Shown here: piece by piece, positions 1 through 7,619 of the stretch
Position numbering within the stretch: position 1 is the stretch's first letter
Layout of the letters: every line of letters begins with the position of its first letter
From: a bacterium
GTDB lineage: Bacteria; Cyanobacteriota; Vampirovibrionia; Gastranaerophilales; Gastranaerophilaceae
NCBI GenBank assembly: GCA_017477685.1
Contig: JAFUUT010000170.1
Location: forward strand, 1 to 19,992
Reading direction: 5' to 3'
DNA length: 19,992 nt
Notes under the pieces: model-generated
Seen by the model: only the letters and a program-made list of their open reading frames with translations
What the model was told of the DNA's origin: nothing
Databases searched by the model: none
Position numbers and translations under genes: made by a program

Positions 1-39
1 ATGGTAAAAAATTTTTCATTTGTGTTTTAGTATATCTAT

Positions 40-726
40 ATGGATGGTAGTGGAAAAAACCAAAAGATATTAAATATATTTAGCCAAAATCAAGATTCTG
101 CAAAAACAGAATCAAATCCTTTTGGCTCAACATCTATAAATAAAGATTTTATAGTCAATACGCAGCCTCCTAAACAAACAAAAAGATTAAACGGCTACGA
201 TTCAACAATATTAAATAAAGCAAATTTTGATAATACGGAGAGTCGAGATTTAAGTTTGGATTATCGTATAAAAGAAAAAGAACAAATACTAAAAGATTTG
301 GATGAAAGGATAAAACAGGCAGAAAATTATGGTACTCAAAATGAATCTTTAGGGCTGAGAGCAAAACAGCAGCGAATTTTGCAAGAGCTTTCCTCTCTGC
401 AAAAGGAGCAAGTTTACGGTACTGTGTATATCGGTAAAAACGAAAAATTTTCACATAGTGCTTTTAAAAGAAAGATGCCTGTGTTATACAAGATACAAGA
501 ATTTATTTCCCGTTATATTTTGGCAAAGATTTCCAAGAAAATAAATTCAATAGTTACATTAAATGATTCTTTGGAACAATTATCAGATATAAGCAGAAGT
601 GTCGATGAATTAATTGATTTAAATGTTCCTTACGGTGAAAAGATACAAAATTACGAAAAACTAACAGAATATTTAAGTCGTGCTAATTCTATCCATTCAA
701 AAATAGCAAAGTCTTTAAGAAAATAA
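40..726 (+). CDS. Unassigned coiled-coil protein, 228 aa
   Basis: I do not recognise this protein. Residues 1-70 are polar and rich in Asn, Ser and Lys, without a signal peptide. Residues about 75-125 are charged and heptad-like and probably form a coiled coil. Residues 145-228 are helical and basic (for example KIAKSLRK at the end). There is no membrane segment. The ATG at 40 is the first in its frame after a TAG at 28-30, and no SD precedes it; a weak -10-like TAGTAT ends 6 nt before the ATG, so the transcript may be leaderless. The stop codon directly abuts the stop of the convergent permease gene, with no base between them. A cytoplasmic structural or scaffolding role would fit, but this is a guess. 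Confidence 0.7.
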   Translation: MDGSGKNQKILNIFSQNQDSAKTESNPFGSTSINKDFIVNTQPPKQTKRLNGYDSTILNKANFDNTESRDLSLDYRIKEKEQILKDLDERIKQAENYGTQNESLGLRAKQQRILQELSSLQKEQVYGTVYIGKNEKFSHSAFKRKMPVLYKIQEFISRYILAKISKKINSIVTLNDSLEQLSDISRSVDELIDLNVPYGEKIQNYEKLTEYLSRANSIHSKIAKSLRK

Positions 727-1872
727 TTATTCAATAGTATAAACTTTTTTATAGTATAAGTAAAAACCAAAAACAGCCAATATCAAATCAGGCAGCCATG
801 CAGCGATAAATGGCGAAATAGAGCCTGCATTTCCGAAAGATATTGACAATGCTCTTAAAACATAAAAAGCAAAAATTATCAAAATACTGAACAAAAACCC
901 CCTGTTATATCTGACTCTTGGCGGAGTAATAGCAAGCGGAACACCAACAAGTACAAACACAATAGTAGCAAGCGGCAAGGCTAATTTGTCAAAAAGCTGC
1001 ACAGTAAACGCACGTTTGTCTTCGGGGGATAAATCCGCTTTGCTGACGTATTTTGCCAGTGCAACAAAATTCATTTCATTAGCAAGGTTTTTGTTTAATT
1101 CTCTGGATAAATCAAGTCCGTATTTAACGGTTGAATTGTCGAACAATGTTGTATTCAGAACCTGTCCATCCGTATCAATTGTATAAATAGCACCCTTTTG
1201 GAACAACCAGCCTTCAGGAGATGTTTTGCCTTCTCTTGCTTGCAAAACTTGAATAGTTCCCGGTTTTGCATTATCTAATACTGTTACGTTATAGAGTGTT
1301 TTTTTAGAACATTTACCGACATAAAACAGTCTTTTCAAATACCAATTGTCGCCCAGTTCTTTAAATACAAAATTTTCTTTTCCTTCAGGAATGTTTTTTT
1401 GCCCGAGAGCCCACAGAGCCAAATCTTTTGACTGTTTTGACATAACCGGTGCAACGCTTTCATTAATGACAAAAGTTGCTAAAGACATAATAAAAGCAAA
1501 TATAAAAATAGGTTTAGCAATTCTGTTTAACCCGATTCCGCATGAGCGCATAACAGTTATTTCTGATGCTAAGCTTAATTTGTTCAAAACCATAACCGTA
1601 GATAACAAAACGCCCATAGGAATTGATAATACAACAACAGAAGGCAGATTTAATAAAATCATTATCAAAGCAACCTTAAACGGTATCCCAAACTGAGTAA
1701 TTTGCTTGATGAGAGTGATAAAAGTATCGGATGCAAAAATAATTGTTGAAAAAACAAATACACCCATCAAAAACATCATTATGATTTGTTTTAGCAGATA
1801 TTTATCCAGTATCTTTAAGGAACTGTATTTTTTAACACAAACATCAACAAAATTTTTTAATCTCTCAGCCAT
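727..1872 (-). CDS. LptF/LptG (YjgP/YjgQ) family permease
   Basis: Inner-membrane permease of the lipopolysaccharide export machine; family members pair with LptB ATPase and LptC to pull LPS from the inner membrane. The 381-aa length is typical. Hydrophobic segments lie at about 29-50, 66-96, 118-138, 298-316, 326-345 and 355-373, with a soluble periplasmic beta-rich domain at about 150-290. This is the LptF/G arrangement of three helices, a jellyroll and three helices. The motif SEITVMRSCGIG near 103-114 is characteristic (SELTAMRAAGIS-like). I cannot tell LptF from LptG, and no second copy is in the window. No SD precedes the ATG; a TAAAAT box lies 6 nt upstream. The gene implies an outer membrane with lipopolysaccharide-like lipid. 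Confidence 0.9.
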   Translation of the reverse strand: MAERLKNFVDVCVKKYSSLKILDKYLLKQIIMMFLMGVFVFSTIIFASDTFITLIKQITQFGIPFKVALIMILLNLPSVVVLSIPMGVLLSTVMVLNKLSLASEITVMRSCGIGLNRIAKPIFIFAFIMSLATFVINESVAPVMSKQSKDLALWALGQKNIPEGKENFVFKELGDNWYLKRLFYVGKCSKKTLYNVTVLDNAKPGTIQVLQAREGKTSPEGWLFQKGAIYTIDTDGQVLNTTLFDNSTVKYGLDLSRELNKNLANEMNFVALAKYVSKADLSPEDKRAFTVQLFDKLALPLATIVFVLVGVPLAITPPRVRYNRGFLFSILIIFAFYVLRALSISFGNAGSISPFIAAWLPDLILAVFGFYLYYKKVYTIE

Positions 1873-1878
1873 AAAACG

Positions 1879-1907
1879 ATTTTAATCTAAAAAAAAGTTT
1901 GGTGCAA
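1879..1907 (-). promoter_or_regulatory. Possible promoter of the LptF/G gene
   Basis: Reading the minus strand, a TTGCAC -35-like box, a 17-nt spacer and a TAAAAT -10-like box end 6 nt before the ATG at 1872. The -35 match is weak (3 of 6). With this spacing transcription would start at or next to the ATG, giving a leaderless message, in agreement with the missing SD. Confidence 0.3.
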
Positions 1908-1975
1908 ATAATTAAATGTTTGTTGCTTTTTAGTTTTATGAAAGCTACAATAAAAAATAATATAGGGATAATAAT

Positions 1976-2809
1976 ATGGAAAAATTAAATTTTTTAACGG
2001 CAGGAATGCCGTTATCAACACCAAAAAATATGGGTTATAACGGTGCATTTCAGATTTTAAAAGACATGGGTCTTGACGGATTGGAAGTTGAGTTTGTTCA
2101 CGGTGTAAGAATGAGTGAGGAAACAAGACAATTTTTGAAACAAAAATCTAAAGAAGAAAATTTTGTATTAACTTCTCATGGGCCGTTTTATATAAATTTA
2201 AATTCAAAAGAAGAGGATAAAGTTGAAGCCAGTGTTCAAAGAATAATAGAAACAGCTCAAGCGGCGCATGATTTTGGCGGCTACAGTATAACTTATCATG
2301 CCGCATTTTATATGGGCGGCGATAAAGAAACCGTTTATCAGCAGGTGAAAAACCAAACTCAAAAGATAATAGAAGAACTTGAAAAAAATAATATAAAAGT
2401 TTGGATAAGACCGGAAACAACAGGCAAATCTACTCAATGGGGAGATTATGAAGAAATAATCAGATTATCAAAAGAATTTAATCAGGTTTTGCCTTGCATA
2501 GATTTTTCTCATATTCATGCAAGAACCGGCGGAGAATACAATACATATGATGAGTTTTGTCATATATTAGAAAGAATAGGTACAGAGCTTGGCGACAAAG
2601 CACTAAAAAATTTCCATGCTCATCTGGCAGGAATAGAATATACCGCAAAAGGTGAAAAACGTCATCTTATCTTTGAGCAGGCTGATATGAATTATAAAGA
2701 TTTACTCAAAGCAATGAAAGATTTTGATGTTTGCGGGGCTTTGGTTTGTGAAAGTCCTAATATTGAAACAGACACAAAAATTTTAAAAGATTATTATATG
2801 AGTCTGTAA
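1976..2809 (+). CDS. Endonuclease IV (AP endonuclease)-like TIM-barrel protein
   Basis: Probable apurinic/apyrimidinic endonuclease of the Nfo family, which cuts DNA 5' of abasic sites using three metal ions held in a TIM barrel. The 277-aa length fits. Candidate metal ligands occur in the right order: H68 (SHGPFYINL), H108 (TYHAAFY), E147 (RPETTG), D176 and H179 (CIDFSHIHA), H214/H216 (NFHAHLAG), H230 (EKRH) and E259 (CESP). The first ligand segment and the ETTG segment are strongly Nfo-like, and the divergence elsewhere resembles archaeal-type members more than the E. coli enzyme. A sugar-isomerase-like TIM barrel is the main alternative. An AGGGA SD lies about 8-9 nt before the ATG. It appears monocistronic, ending at a strong hairpin terminator. 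Confidence 0.8.
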   Translation: MEKLNFLTAGMPLSTPKNMGYNGAFQILKDMGLDGLEVEFVHGVRMSEETRQFLKQKSKEENFVLTSHGPFYINLNSKEEDKVEASVQRIIETAQAAHDFGGYSITYHAAFYMGGDKETVYQQVKNQTQKIIEELEKNNIKVWIRPETTGKSTQWGDYEEIIRLSKEFNQVLPCIDFSHIHARTGGEYNTYDEFCHILERIGTELGDKALKNFHAHLAGIEYTAKGEKRHLIFEQADMNYKDLLKAMKDFDVCGALVCESPNIETDTKILKDYYMSL

Positions 2810-2815
2810 ATTAAA

Positions 2816-2843
2816 AAACCCTGCAAGTATTTGCAGGGTTTTT
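2816..2843. terminator. Bidirectional rho-independent terminator
   Basis: Perfect 11-bp stem AAACCCTGCAA / TTGCAGGGTTT with a GTAT loop, flanked by an A-run upstream and a T-run downstream. It can end both the endonuclease IV gene (+) and the winged-helix gene (-), which converge here. Confidence 0.9.
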
Positions 2844-2861
2844 ACAAATCTAAAAATTAAA

Positions 2862-3092
2862 TTATATCAATTTAACAGTAACAGATTTAGGTTTTTGAGT
2901 ATAAGAGATTTTGTCTTCTCTTGATAACCAGCCCAAACCCATATATGTGAAATTGTCTTCCAAATCCATATCTTTTCTTAATTTGTTAATAGTAACTTCA
3001 CCTTTATCTGATAGGTAATTGTAAATTTTGCCTGCAGATTCAATAATTTGTTGTTGCATTTCTTTAGTTTCTTTTTTGCTAGATGTAAACAT
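2862..3092 (-). CDS. Small winged helix-turn-helix protein (DUF2582-like)
   Basis: 76-aa protein matching what I know of the winged-helix family formerly called DUF2582 (PF10771). Residues about 15-72 form a helix-helix-helix-wing pattern ending in the typical GLGWLSREDKI segment, followed by a beta-wing KPKSVTVKL. Members are thought to bind nucleic acid or act in protein contacts; the target is unknown. The start is well supported: GGAGG 9 nt before the ATG, and a sigma70-type promoter upstream. An internal ATG at residue 12 is a less likely start. The gene stands alone and ends at the shared terminator at 2816-2843. Confidence 0.8.
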   Translation of the reverse strand: MFTSSKKETKEMQQQIIESAGKIYNYLSDKGEVTINKLRKDMDLEDNFTYMGLGWLSREDKISYTQKPKSVTVKLI

Positions 3093-3123
3093 GTTTAAAA
3101 ACCTCCTTTAATCATTACAAACA

Positions 3124-3152
3124 ATACTACTACTATTTTTGAAAATAGTCAA
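3124..3152 (-). promoter_or_regulatory. Sigma70-type promoter of the winged-helix gene
   Basis: On the minus strand TTGACT (3152-3147), a 17-nt spacer and TAGTAT (3129-3124) lie about 30 nt upstream of the start codon. The gap 3093-3269 otherwise holds only very AT-rich sequence in which I see no gene. Confidence 0.6.
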
Positions 3153-3269
3153 TGGAAAAAATAAAAAATTTATAATATTTTTTTTGAAAAAATAAATAGT
3201 GTAAAGCCTTATAACAAAACAAATTTGAGGAATATTTAAATCAAAAAATATCTCAAAATTTTAAAAATT

Positions 3270-3704
3270 TTAATATCTGTTTAAAATAATTTTTTCAGGT
3301 TTTTTTAATAATTGTTTTCTTAACAAAATTGCAGTGTTTTTTGCTTCAAATTTATTGACGTAACTGGTAGAGAATACTTTTTTTTGCAGATTATTTTCAT
3401 CTTCAAGGACGACATAATAAGTATAATAACCGTATGACATACGATTTCCTTTAATTTTTCGGCGGATATATGTAATATTTTTCACATCAGAATATTTAGA
3501 AATTTTATGTTTGGTTTTAATATTAAATAAATTTGTTTTTTCTGCATAGCACAAATTTTGTTTTTTTGAACAAATAAAAGTTTCTTGTTTATATCCGGTG
3601 CAAACAATTGCAATAATTATGCCAATAATTAATATTATAATACCCAGTTTTATAAATACAGAATTGTTTTTCTCAAATTGTTCATACGATTCGTCATTAT
3701 ACAT
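3270..3704 (-). CDS. Unassigned small single-pass membrane protein, 144 aa
   Basis: Family not recognised. A polar N-terminus of about 16 residues is followed by one strongly hydrophobic helix at about 17-36. Beyond it is a soluble domain of about 105 residues with two cysteines (C45, C52) near the membrane and alternating beta-like stretches (KYSDVKNITYIRRKI, YGYYTYYVVLEDE), ending in a basic helix. This layout resembles membrane-anchored PH-like beta domains, but I cannot make a family call. The start is supported by GAGG 8 nt upstream. It is divergent from the HAD phosphatase gene, with only 35 bp between start codons, so the two share a promoter region. Confidence 0.7.
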   Translation of the reverse strand: MYNDESYEQFEKNNSVFIKLGIIILIIGIIIAIVCTGYKQETFICSKKQNLCYAEKTNLFNIKTKHKISKYSDVKNITYIRRKIKGNRMSYGYYTYYVVLEDENNLQKKVFSTSYVNKFEAKNTAILLRKQLLKKPEKIILNRY

Positions 3705-3726
3705 TTTGGTTTCCTCGAGTTTATTG

Positions 3727-3732
3727 TATAAT
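3727..3732 (+). promoter_or_regulatory. -10 box of gph, likely leaderless start
   Basis: A perfect TATAAT ends 7 nt before the ATG at 3740, and there is no SD in the interval. Transcription should therefore begin at or next to the start codon. The -35 region is poor, and lies within the divergent gene's start region. Confidence 0.5.
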
Positions 3733-3739
3733 AAAACTT

Positions 3740-4390
3740 ATGAAAACCAAAATAGTAATTTTCGATCTTGACGGGACATTGTTGAATACTCTTGAAGATT
3801 TGACACTTAGTACGAATTTTGCGCTTGAACAATTTGGGTATTCACCAAAAACAGTGGAAGAAGTCAAAAGTTTTGTAGGCAATGGTGTTGGCAAACTTAT
3901 AGAACGTGCAATTCCTAAAGGAAACAAAAATCCGAATTATGAAACTTGTTTATATCTGTTTAAAAATCATTATGCTCAAAACATGTATAACAAAACAAAA
4001 CCATATGATGGTATAATAGAGCTTCTTGCATATTTAAAACTAAAAAATATAAAAACAGCAGTTGTTTCTAACAAATTTGATTTGGCGGTAAAGAATTTGT
4101 GTAAGAAATATTTTTCTAAATTAATAGATTACGCGGCAGGCGAAAACGAAAAAGAAGGTATAAGAAAAAAACCGGCTCCTGATATGGTAGAAAAGGTTTT
4201 AAAAAATTTCAAACTAACCACAGAAGATGCGTTATATGTCGGGGATTCAGAAGTTGATATTCAAACAGCAAACAATTCTTTTATCCAATGTGTTAGTGTG
4301 ACATGGGGTTTTAAGGATAAAGATTTTCTTCAAAAAAATGGTGCGGAAATAATAATAAATACTCCGGATGACCTAATAAATTACCTATAA
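3740..4390 (+). CDS. gph: HAD hydrolase, phosphoglycolate phosphatase-like
   Basis: Haloacid dehalogenase superfamily phosphatase, most like Gph, which removes phosphate from 2-phosphoglycolate formed during DNA 3'-end repair. All four HAD motifs are present: D9-x-D11-GT (FDLDGTLLNT), S110 (VVSNK), K144 (KKPAPDM) and D169/D173 (GDSEVD). The C1-type helical cap lies between motif I and residue about 85. The 216-aa length is normal for this family. PpaX or another small-molecule phosphatase is an alternative, since substrate cannot be read from the motifs. The ATG has no SD, but TATAAT lies 7 nt upstream. The aroF promoter begins 2 nt after this gene's stop, so the two are probably not one operon. 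Confidence 0.85.
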   Translation: MKTKIVIFDLDGTLLNTLEDLTLSTNFALEQFGYSPKTVEEVKSFVGNGVGKLIERAIPKGNKNPNYETCLYLFKNHYAQNMYNKTKPYDGIIELLAYLKLKNIKTAVVSNKFDLAVKNLCKKYFSKLIDYAAGENEKEGIRKKPAPDMVEKVLKNFKLTTEDALYVGDSEVDIQTANNSFIQCVSVTWGFKDKDFLQKNGAEIIINTPDDLINYL

Positions 4391-4391
4391 A

Positions 4392-4420
4392 TTGATTATT
4401 TTTCCATAATTTTTTATAAT
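4392..4420 (+). promoter_or_regulatory. Sigma70-type promoter of aroF
   Basis: TTGATT (4392-4397), a 17-nt spacer and a perfect TATAAT (4415-4420) directly after the gph stop codon. The predicted leader is about 18 nt and carries the GGA SD; it is too short for an attenuator or riboswitch. Confidence 0.75.
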
Positions 4421-4444
4421 AAATATACAAAAAGGAATGTAAAA

Positions 4445-5494
4445 ATGATTATTATAATGGAAAAAAATGCAACTGCTGAAAATATTCAAGCAGTTATAAA
4501 TATATTGAATGAACATGGATTTCGTGCAATTTTGCATGAAGGAGATGTTCACACTGTTATTGATGCATTAGGCGATAAAACTACACTTTCTCAAAGCAGA
4601 TTAGAGGCAATGGACGGGGTTAATCAGGTCAAGCTGATAAGACAACCTTACAGAATGGCTTCGCGTGACAGAAAAGAAGAAGATACGGTAATTGAGTTTT
4701 CAAATGGTGTAAAAATCGGCGGAGCGAACAGACCTGTCTTTATGATTGGTCCGTGTTCTGTTGAAGATGATTATGACGGACTTTTACAAGTCGCACAAGC
4801 TGCAAAAGAAATGGGGTGCCAATTTTTAAGAGGCGGAGCTTTTAAACCAAGAACCTCTCCTTACGATTTTGACGGATTAGGCGAACAAGCTCTGAAATAT
4901 TTGGCGCAAGCCAGAGAAGCAACAGGTTTACTTGTAGTTACCGAATTGATGGATGTTGTTGATTTGGATTTGGTTTGTAATTATGCGGATGTAATCCAAA
5001 TCGGTGCAAGAAATATGCAGAATTTTCGCCTGTTAAAAGCTGTCGGGAAATGCAAAAAACCTGTTATACTAAAACGCGGTCCGGCTGCGACAATTCAAGA
5101 GTTTTTACTTGCAGCTGAACACATAATGTATAACGGAAATGAACAAGTAATTTTATGCGAACGCGGAGTAAAAAGTTTTGACAGTGCATTTACGCGTAAT
5201 CTTCTTGATATTTCGGCTGTTCCTGTTATTAAAAAACATTCACACTTGCCGATAATAGTTGATCCAAGCCATGGTACAGGACAGAGATATTTGATAGAAC
5301 CAATGGCGAAAGCAGGTATAATTGTCGGGGCTGACGGTATAATGGTGGAAGTTCACCACAATCCTGCAAAAGCATTGAGTGACGGAAAACAAAGTTTGTC
5401 TATCCCTCAATTTAAAGAAGTTTTTGCAAAATTAAATAATTTGATTGATACCCTGCCCTTAGAAAAAGGAAAAACAAACAGTTTTACAGAATAA
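4445..5494 (+). CDS. aroF: DAHP synthase (3-deoxy-7-phosphoheptulonate synthase)
   Basis: First enzyme of the shikimate pathway: condenses phosphoenolpyruvate and erythrose 4-phosphate to DAHP. It is of the type I-beta form known from Thermotoga and many Gram-positives, with an N-terminal ferredoxin-like regulatory domain (residues 1-75) joined to the TIM barrel (about 90-340). Metal ligands expected from that enzyme are present: C104 (GPCSVE), H276 (DPSHGTGQR), E302 (VEVHH) and D313 (ALSDGKQS). Substrate motifs RGGAFKPRTSPY, QIGARNMQNF and ILKRG are intact. The regulatory domain usually gives inhibition by Tyr or Phe. The ATG at 4445 has AAAGGA 8 nt upstream; a second ATG at 4457 is less likely because the MIII strand belongs to the first beta strand. 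Confidence 0.95.
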   Translation: MIIIMEKNATAENIQAVINILNEHGFRAILHEGDVHTVIDALGDKTTLSQSRLEAMDGVNQVKLIRQPYRMASRDRKEEDTVIEFSNGVKIGGANRPVFMIGPCSVEDDYDGLLQVAQAAKEMGCQFLRGGAFKPRTSPYDFDGLGEQALKYLAQAREATGLLVVTELMDVVDLDLVCNYADVIQIGARNMQNFRLLKAVGKCKKPVILKRGPAATIQEFLLAAEHIMYNGNEQVILCERGVKSFDSAFTRNLLDISAVPVIKKHSHLPIIVDPSHGTGQRYLIEPMAKAGIIVGADGIMVEVHHNPAKALSDGKQSLSIPQFKEVFAKLNNLIDTLPLEKGKTNSFTE

Positions 5495-5638
5495 TGTTAA
5501 CAAATGTAAATACCTCTAAAACCCAATGTTTGTACGTTTTTTGCCATACATAAAATTTTCCGCGTAGATATTACTGTCAAAAAATTCTTTCTTAAATACT
5601 TTATAAAAATATAAGGTAGAAAAGAAAGGAAAATATTT

Positions 5639-6418
5639 ATGTCCGGGATTAATGGTGTAAGTTTCAATACAGCGATGTCAAATACAAATTCGTTGAAAAA
5701 GGGCAATGCAGCAAATTATGCAGCAAGTTTTCAAGGGAATACCGAAAACACAGAAGAACCTAAAAAGAAAAAAAGTCACAAATTATTAAAAGCATTGGTT
5801 CTTGCAGGTGTTGCAGTTGCCGGTTATTTTTTATTTAAAAAACATGGCGCAGCAATCAAAGATAAATTGAAAAATTTATTCGACAGCTTAAAAAATAAAA
5901 CAAAAGAAGTCTCCCAAACGGCAGATTCTGTTGTAAAACCGGAGGGTAAACCAACAATCACTTTCACAGAGGCAGATGTAAAAGTTCCGTCAGAACCGAA
6001 GAAAAATCCTGACCCTATCACTTCCACAGAGGTAGATGTAAAAGTTCCGACAGAACCAAAGAAAAAGCCTGACCCAATCACTTTTGCAGAGGCAGATGCA
6101 AAGGTTCCAACAGAACCAAAGAAAAATCCGGCCCCAATCACTTCCACAGAGGCAGATGCAAAAGTTCCGACAGAGCCAAAGAAAAATCCAGACCCAATCA
6201 CTTTTGCAGAGGCAGATGCAAAGGTTCCGGCAAAACCGAAGAAAAAGTCAAAGCAATTGCCGGAAGACGCTGTTCCTCCAAGACGTAGGGTAATTTCTGA
6301 TAGTGCTGATCTAAAACCGGGTCAAAAAACAAAAGGTAGAGGTGTTAACTATATCCATAAGGAAAGACGTAATAAAAAAGCCATTATTCAAGGAACTTTA
6401 GAAAAAGAACAAGTATAA
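5639..6418 (+). CDS. Repeat-bearing protein with one hydrophobic segment, 259 aa
   Basis: Function not recognised. Residues 1-45 are polar and end in a SFQGN segment. A basic KKKKSHK stretch leads into a hydrophobic helix at about 49-67. A charged helical linker (70-95) leads to five tandem 20-residue repeats (105-204) with the pattern ITFxEADxKVPxEPKKNPDP, then a strongly basic tail (PRRRV, KERRNKK). The repeats are Pro/Lys/Glu rich and probably extended, like a spacer between membrane and a basic binding end. The start has AAAGGA 8 nt upstream. The cationic 100-aa gene follows after 31 nt, so the two are probably cotranscribed. The ORF on the opposite strand across the repeats is an artefact of their periodicity. 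Confidence 0.75.
   Translation: MSGINGVSFNTAMSNTNSLKKGNAANYAASFQGNTENTEEPKKKKSHKLLKALVLAGVAVAGYFLFKKHGAAIKDKLKNLFDSLKNKTKEVSQTADSVVKPEGKPTITFTEADVKVPSEPKKNPDPITSTEVDVKVPTEPKKKPDPITFAEADAKVPTEPKKNPAPITSTEADAKVPTEPKKNPDPITFAEADAKVPAKPKKKSKQLPEDAVPPRRRVISDSADLKPGQKTKGRGVNYIHKERRNKKAIIQGTLEKEQV
5951..6250 (+). repeat. Five in-frame 60-bp tandem repeats
   Basis: Five consecutive 60-bp units encode 20-residue repeats. Units 2 and 4 share CTTCCACAGAGG while units 3 and 5 share CTTTTGCAGAGG, so the array has a 120-bp higher-order period. Period and frame are exactly preserved. Confidence 0.9.
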
Positions 6419-6449
6419 CAATACAATATAAAATTAGAAAGGATTAAAA

Positions 6450-6752
6450 ATGATTTCAGCATTAGGAAAAGTAGGTACATATTTTACAAGAGGTGCAAAA
6501 GCAGTAAAACCATATATAAAAACTGTTAGCACAGTAATAAAATCACTGCCTAAAGATATGGTTACATTATCAACAAGTGCTAAAAAAGTTGCAAAAGCTC
6601 CAAAAAATATATTAAAAGCTTTGTGGAAAGTTTGCAGACCTGTATTAAAATGGACAATTGCCGCAGGCATATTAGCATACAGAGCAGGCAAAGGAGTTGT
6701 TAAAGCTGCAGGAAAAGTTTTGAATAAACTGGTCTCTGTAATAAAAAAATAA
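6450..6752 (+). CDS. Extremely cationic small protein, 100 aa
   Basis: Unassigned. By my count it has 19 Lys and 3 Arg but only one acidic residue (D36). Hydrophobic and basic residues alternate with a helical period, and residues about 64-80 (KWTIAAGILAYRAGKG) could enter a membrane. There is no signal peptide. The start is supported by AAAGGA about 8 nt upstream. It follows the repeat protein after 31 nt and converges on tyrA with a 10-bp gap. An amphipathic membrane- or nucleic-acid-binding protein would fit the composition. A secreted antimicrobial is possible but nothing in the sequence marks it as one. Confidence 0.7.
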   Translation: MISALGKVGTYFTRGAKAVKPYIKTVSTVIKSLPKDMVTLSTSAKKVAKAPKNILKALWKVCRPVLKWTIAAGILAYRAGKGVVKAAGKVLNKLVSVIKK

Positions 6753-6762
6753 ACTAAAAATT

Positions 6763-7512
6763 TTAAAACATCTTTTGGCGATTTGATTTAATTTCTTTTA
6801 TTTGTTCAAAATAATCGGAAGTGGTCAAATCGCCAATTGATTTGTATAGTTTTAATATTGCATTTTGGATATTTTCAGCATTCATTGTAATCATATCATT
6901 TGCCATTTCTTCATTAGACATAGCAAGTCTTGTCATATCTCTAAACCCTGAGGATGCAATATCCATAGCGAGATTGTTATCTTGAGCGGTTTTAAAAATA
7001 GCTTGAGAAATCAGCATTGGCATATGCGAAATTAGTGCAACAGCCTCATCATGTTTTTCAGGAGTTGTAATAACAGGAGTTGCCCCAAGTTGTTTAATGA
7101 TTTCTATCAGCCTGTCGTCTTGTCCGAATACAGGAGTAATAATCCATTTTGCCCCTTTAAACATCCCGTCAAAAGAATTTTCAAATCCTTTCTTTTCAGT
7201 TCCTGCCATAGGATGAGAGGGAATAAACTTGTAAGGTCTTTGTTTTTGACAGACAAATTGTTTGAGGGAACAAACATCAGTTACTATTGTTTGCGGCGGC
7301 AGTATATTTTCAAGTTCATCAAGAATAGCTAAAGTTTTATTCATCGCAGAACATACAAAAACAATTTCACAATCTTTCAAAATAGAATAATCTTTATAAA
7401 TACCCTCTCCTGTTTGTGATTTGGAAACCCCGACTACATCGTAATTAAGTTTTTTCAAATCTTTAAAAATACTTCCGCCGATTAAACCTAAGCCAATAAT
7501 ACCAATTTTCAT
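6763..7512 (-). CDS. tyrA: Prephenate/arogenate dehydrogenase
   Basis: Tyrosine-branch enzyme that oxidatively decarboxylates prephenate (or arogenate) with NAD(P)+. Residues 1-100 form a Rossmann domain starting with the nucleotide-binding GLGLIGGS (7-14). The hallmark SHPMAGTE lies at 99-106, HMPML at 163-167 and SSGFRDMTRLA near 187-197, all typical of TyrA. Length is 249 aa from the start chosen here; the frame is open further upstream, but AGGAG sits 5 nt before this ATG and the Rossmann fold begins immediately after it. There is no chorismate mutase or ACT domain. Whether it prefers prephenate or arogenate cannot be told. Divergent from plsY. Confidence 0.93.
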   Translation of the reverse strand: MKIGIIGLGLIGGSIFKDLKKLNYDVVGVSKSQTGEGIYKDYSILKDCEIVFVCSAMNKTLAILDELENILPPQTIVTDVCSLKQFVCQKQRPYKFIPSHPMAGTEKKGFENSFDGMFKGAKWIITPVFGQDDRLIEIIKQLGATPVITTPEKHDEAVALISHMPMLISQAIFKTAQDNNLAMDIASSGFRDMTRLAMSNEEMANDMITMNAENIQNAILKLYKSIGDLTTSDYFEQIKEIKSNRQKMF

Positions 7513-7535
7513 AATTTCTCCTGAATTTATATGCA

Positions 7536-7564
7536 ATTATATCATATTTGTATTTTATTATTAA
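7536..7564 (-). promoter_or_regulatory. Possible tyrA promoter
   Basis: On the minus strand TTAATA (7564-7559), a 17-nt spacer and a perfect TATAAT (7541-7536) precede the start by about 23 nt, leaving a short leader with the AGGAG SD. The region is AT-rich, so chance matches are possible. Confidence 0.45.
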
Positions 7565-7619
7565 AAACTATGTAATTTTTAATATTTGGTTTATTATTGA
7601 ATTAAAAAAAGGGGAAGCT

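Noticed and set aside
3153..3269. Possible terminator or small gene in the AT-rich gap
   Set aside because: Only A/T inverted repeats with no stable stem, and no ORF with an SD.
5824..6201. Minus-strand ORF of 125 codons rich in SGFFFGS repeats
   Set aside because: Exact antisense shadow of the 60-bp coding repeats. No SD, and the plus-strand frame has an SD and a sensible domain layout.
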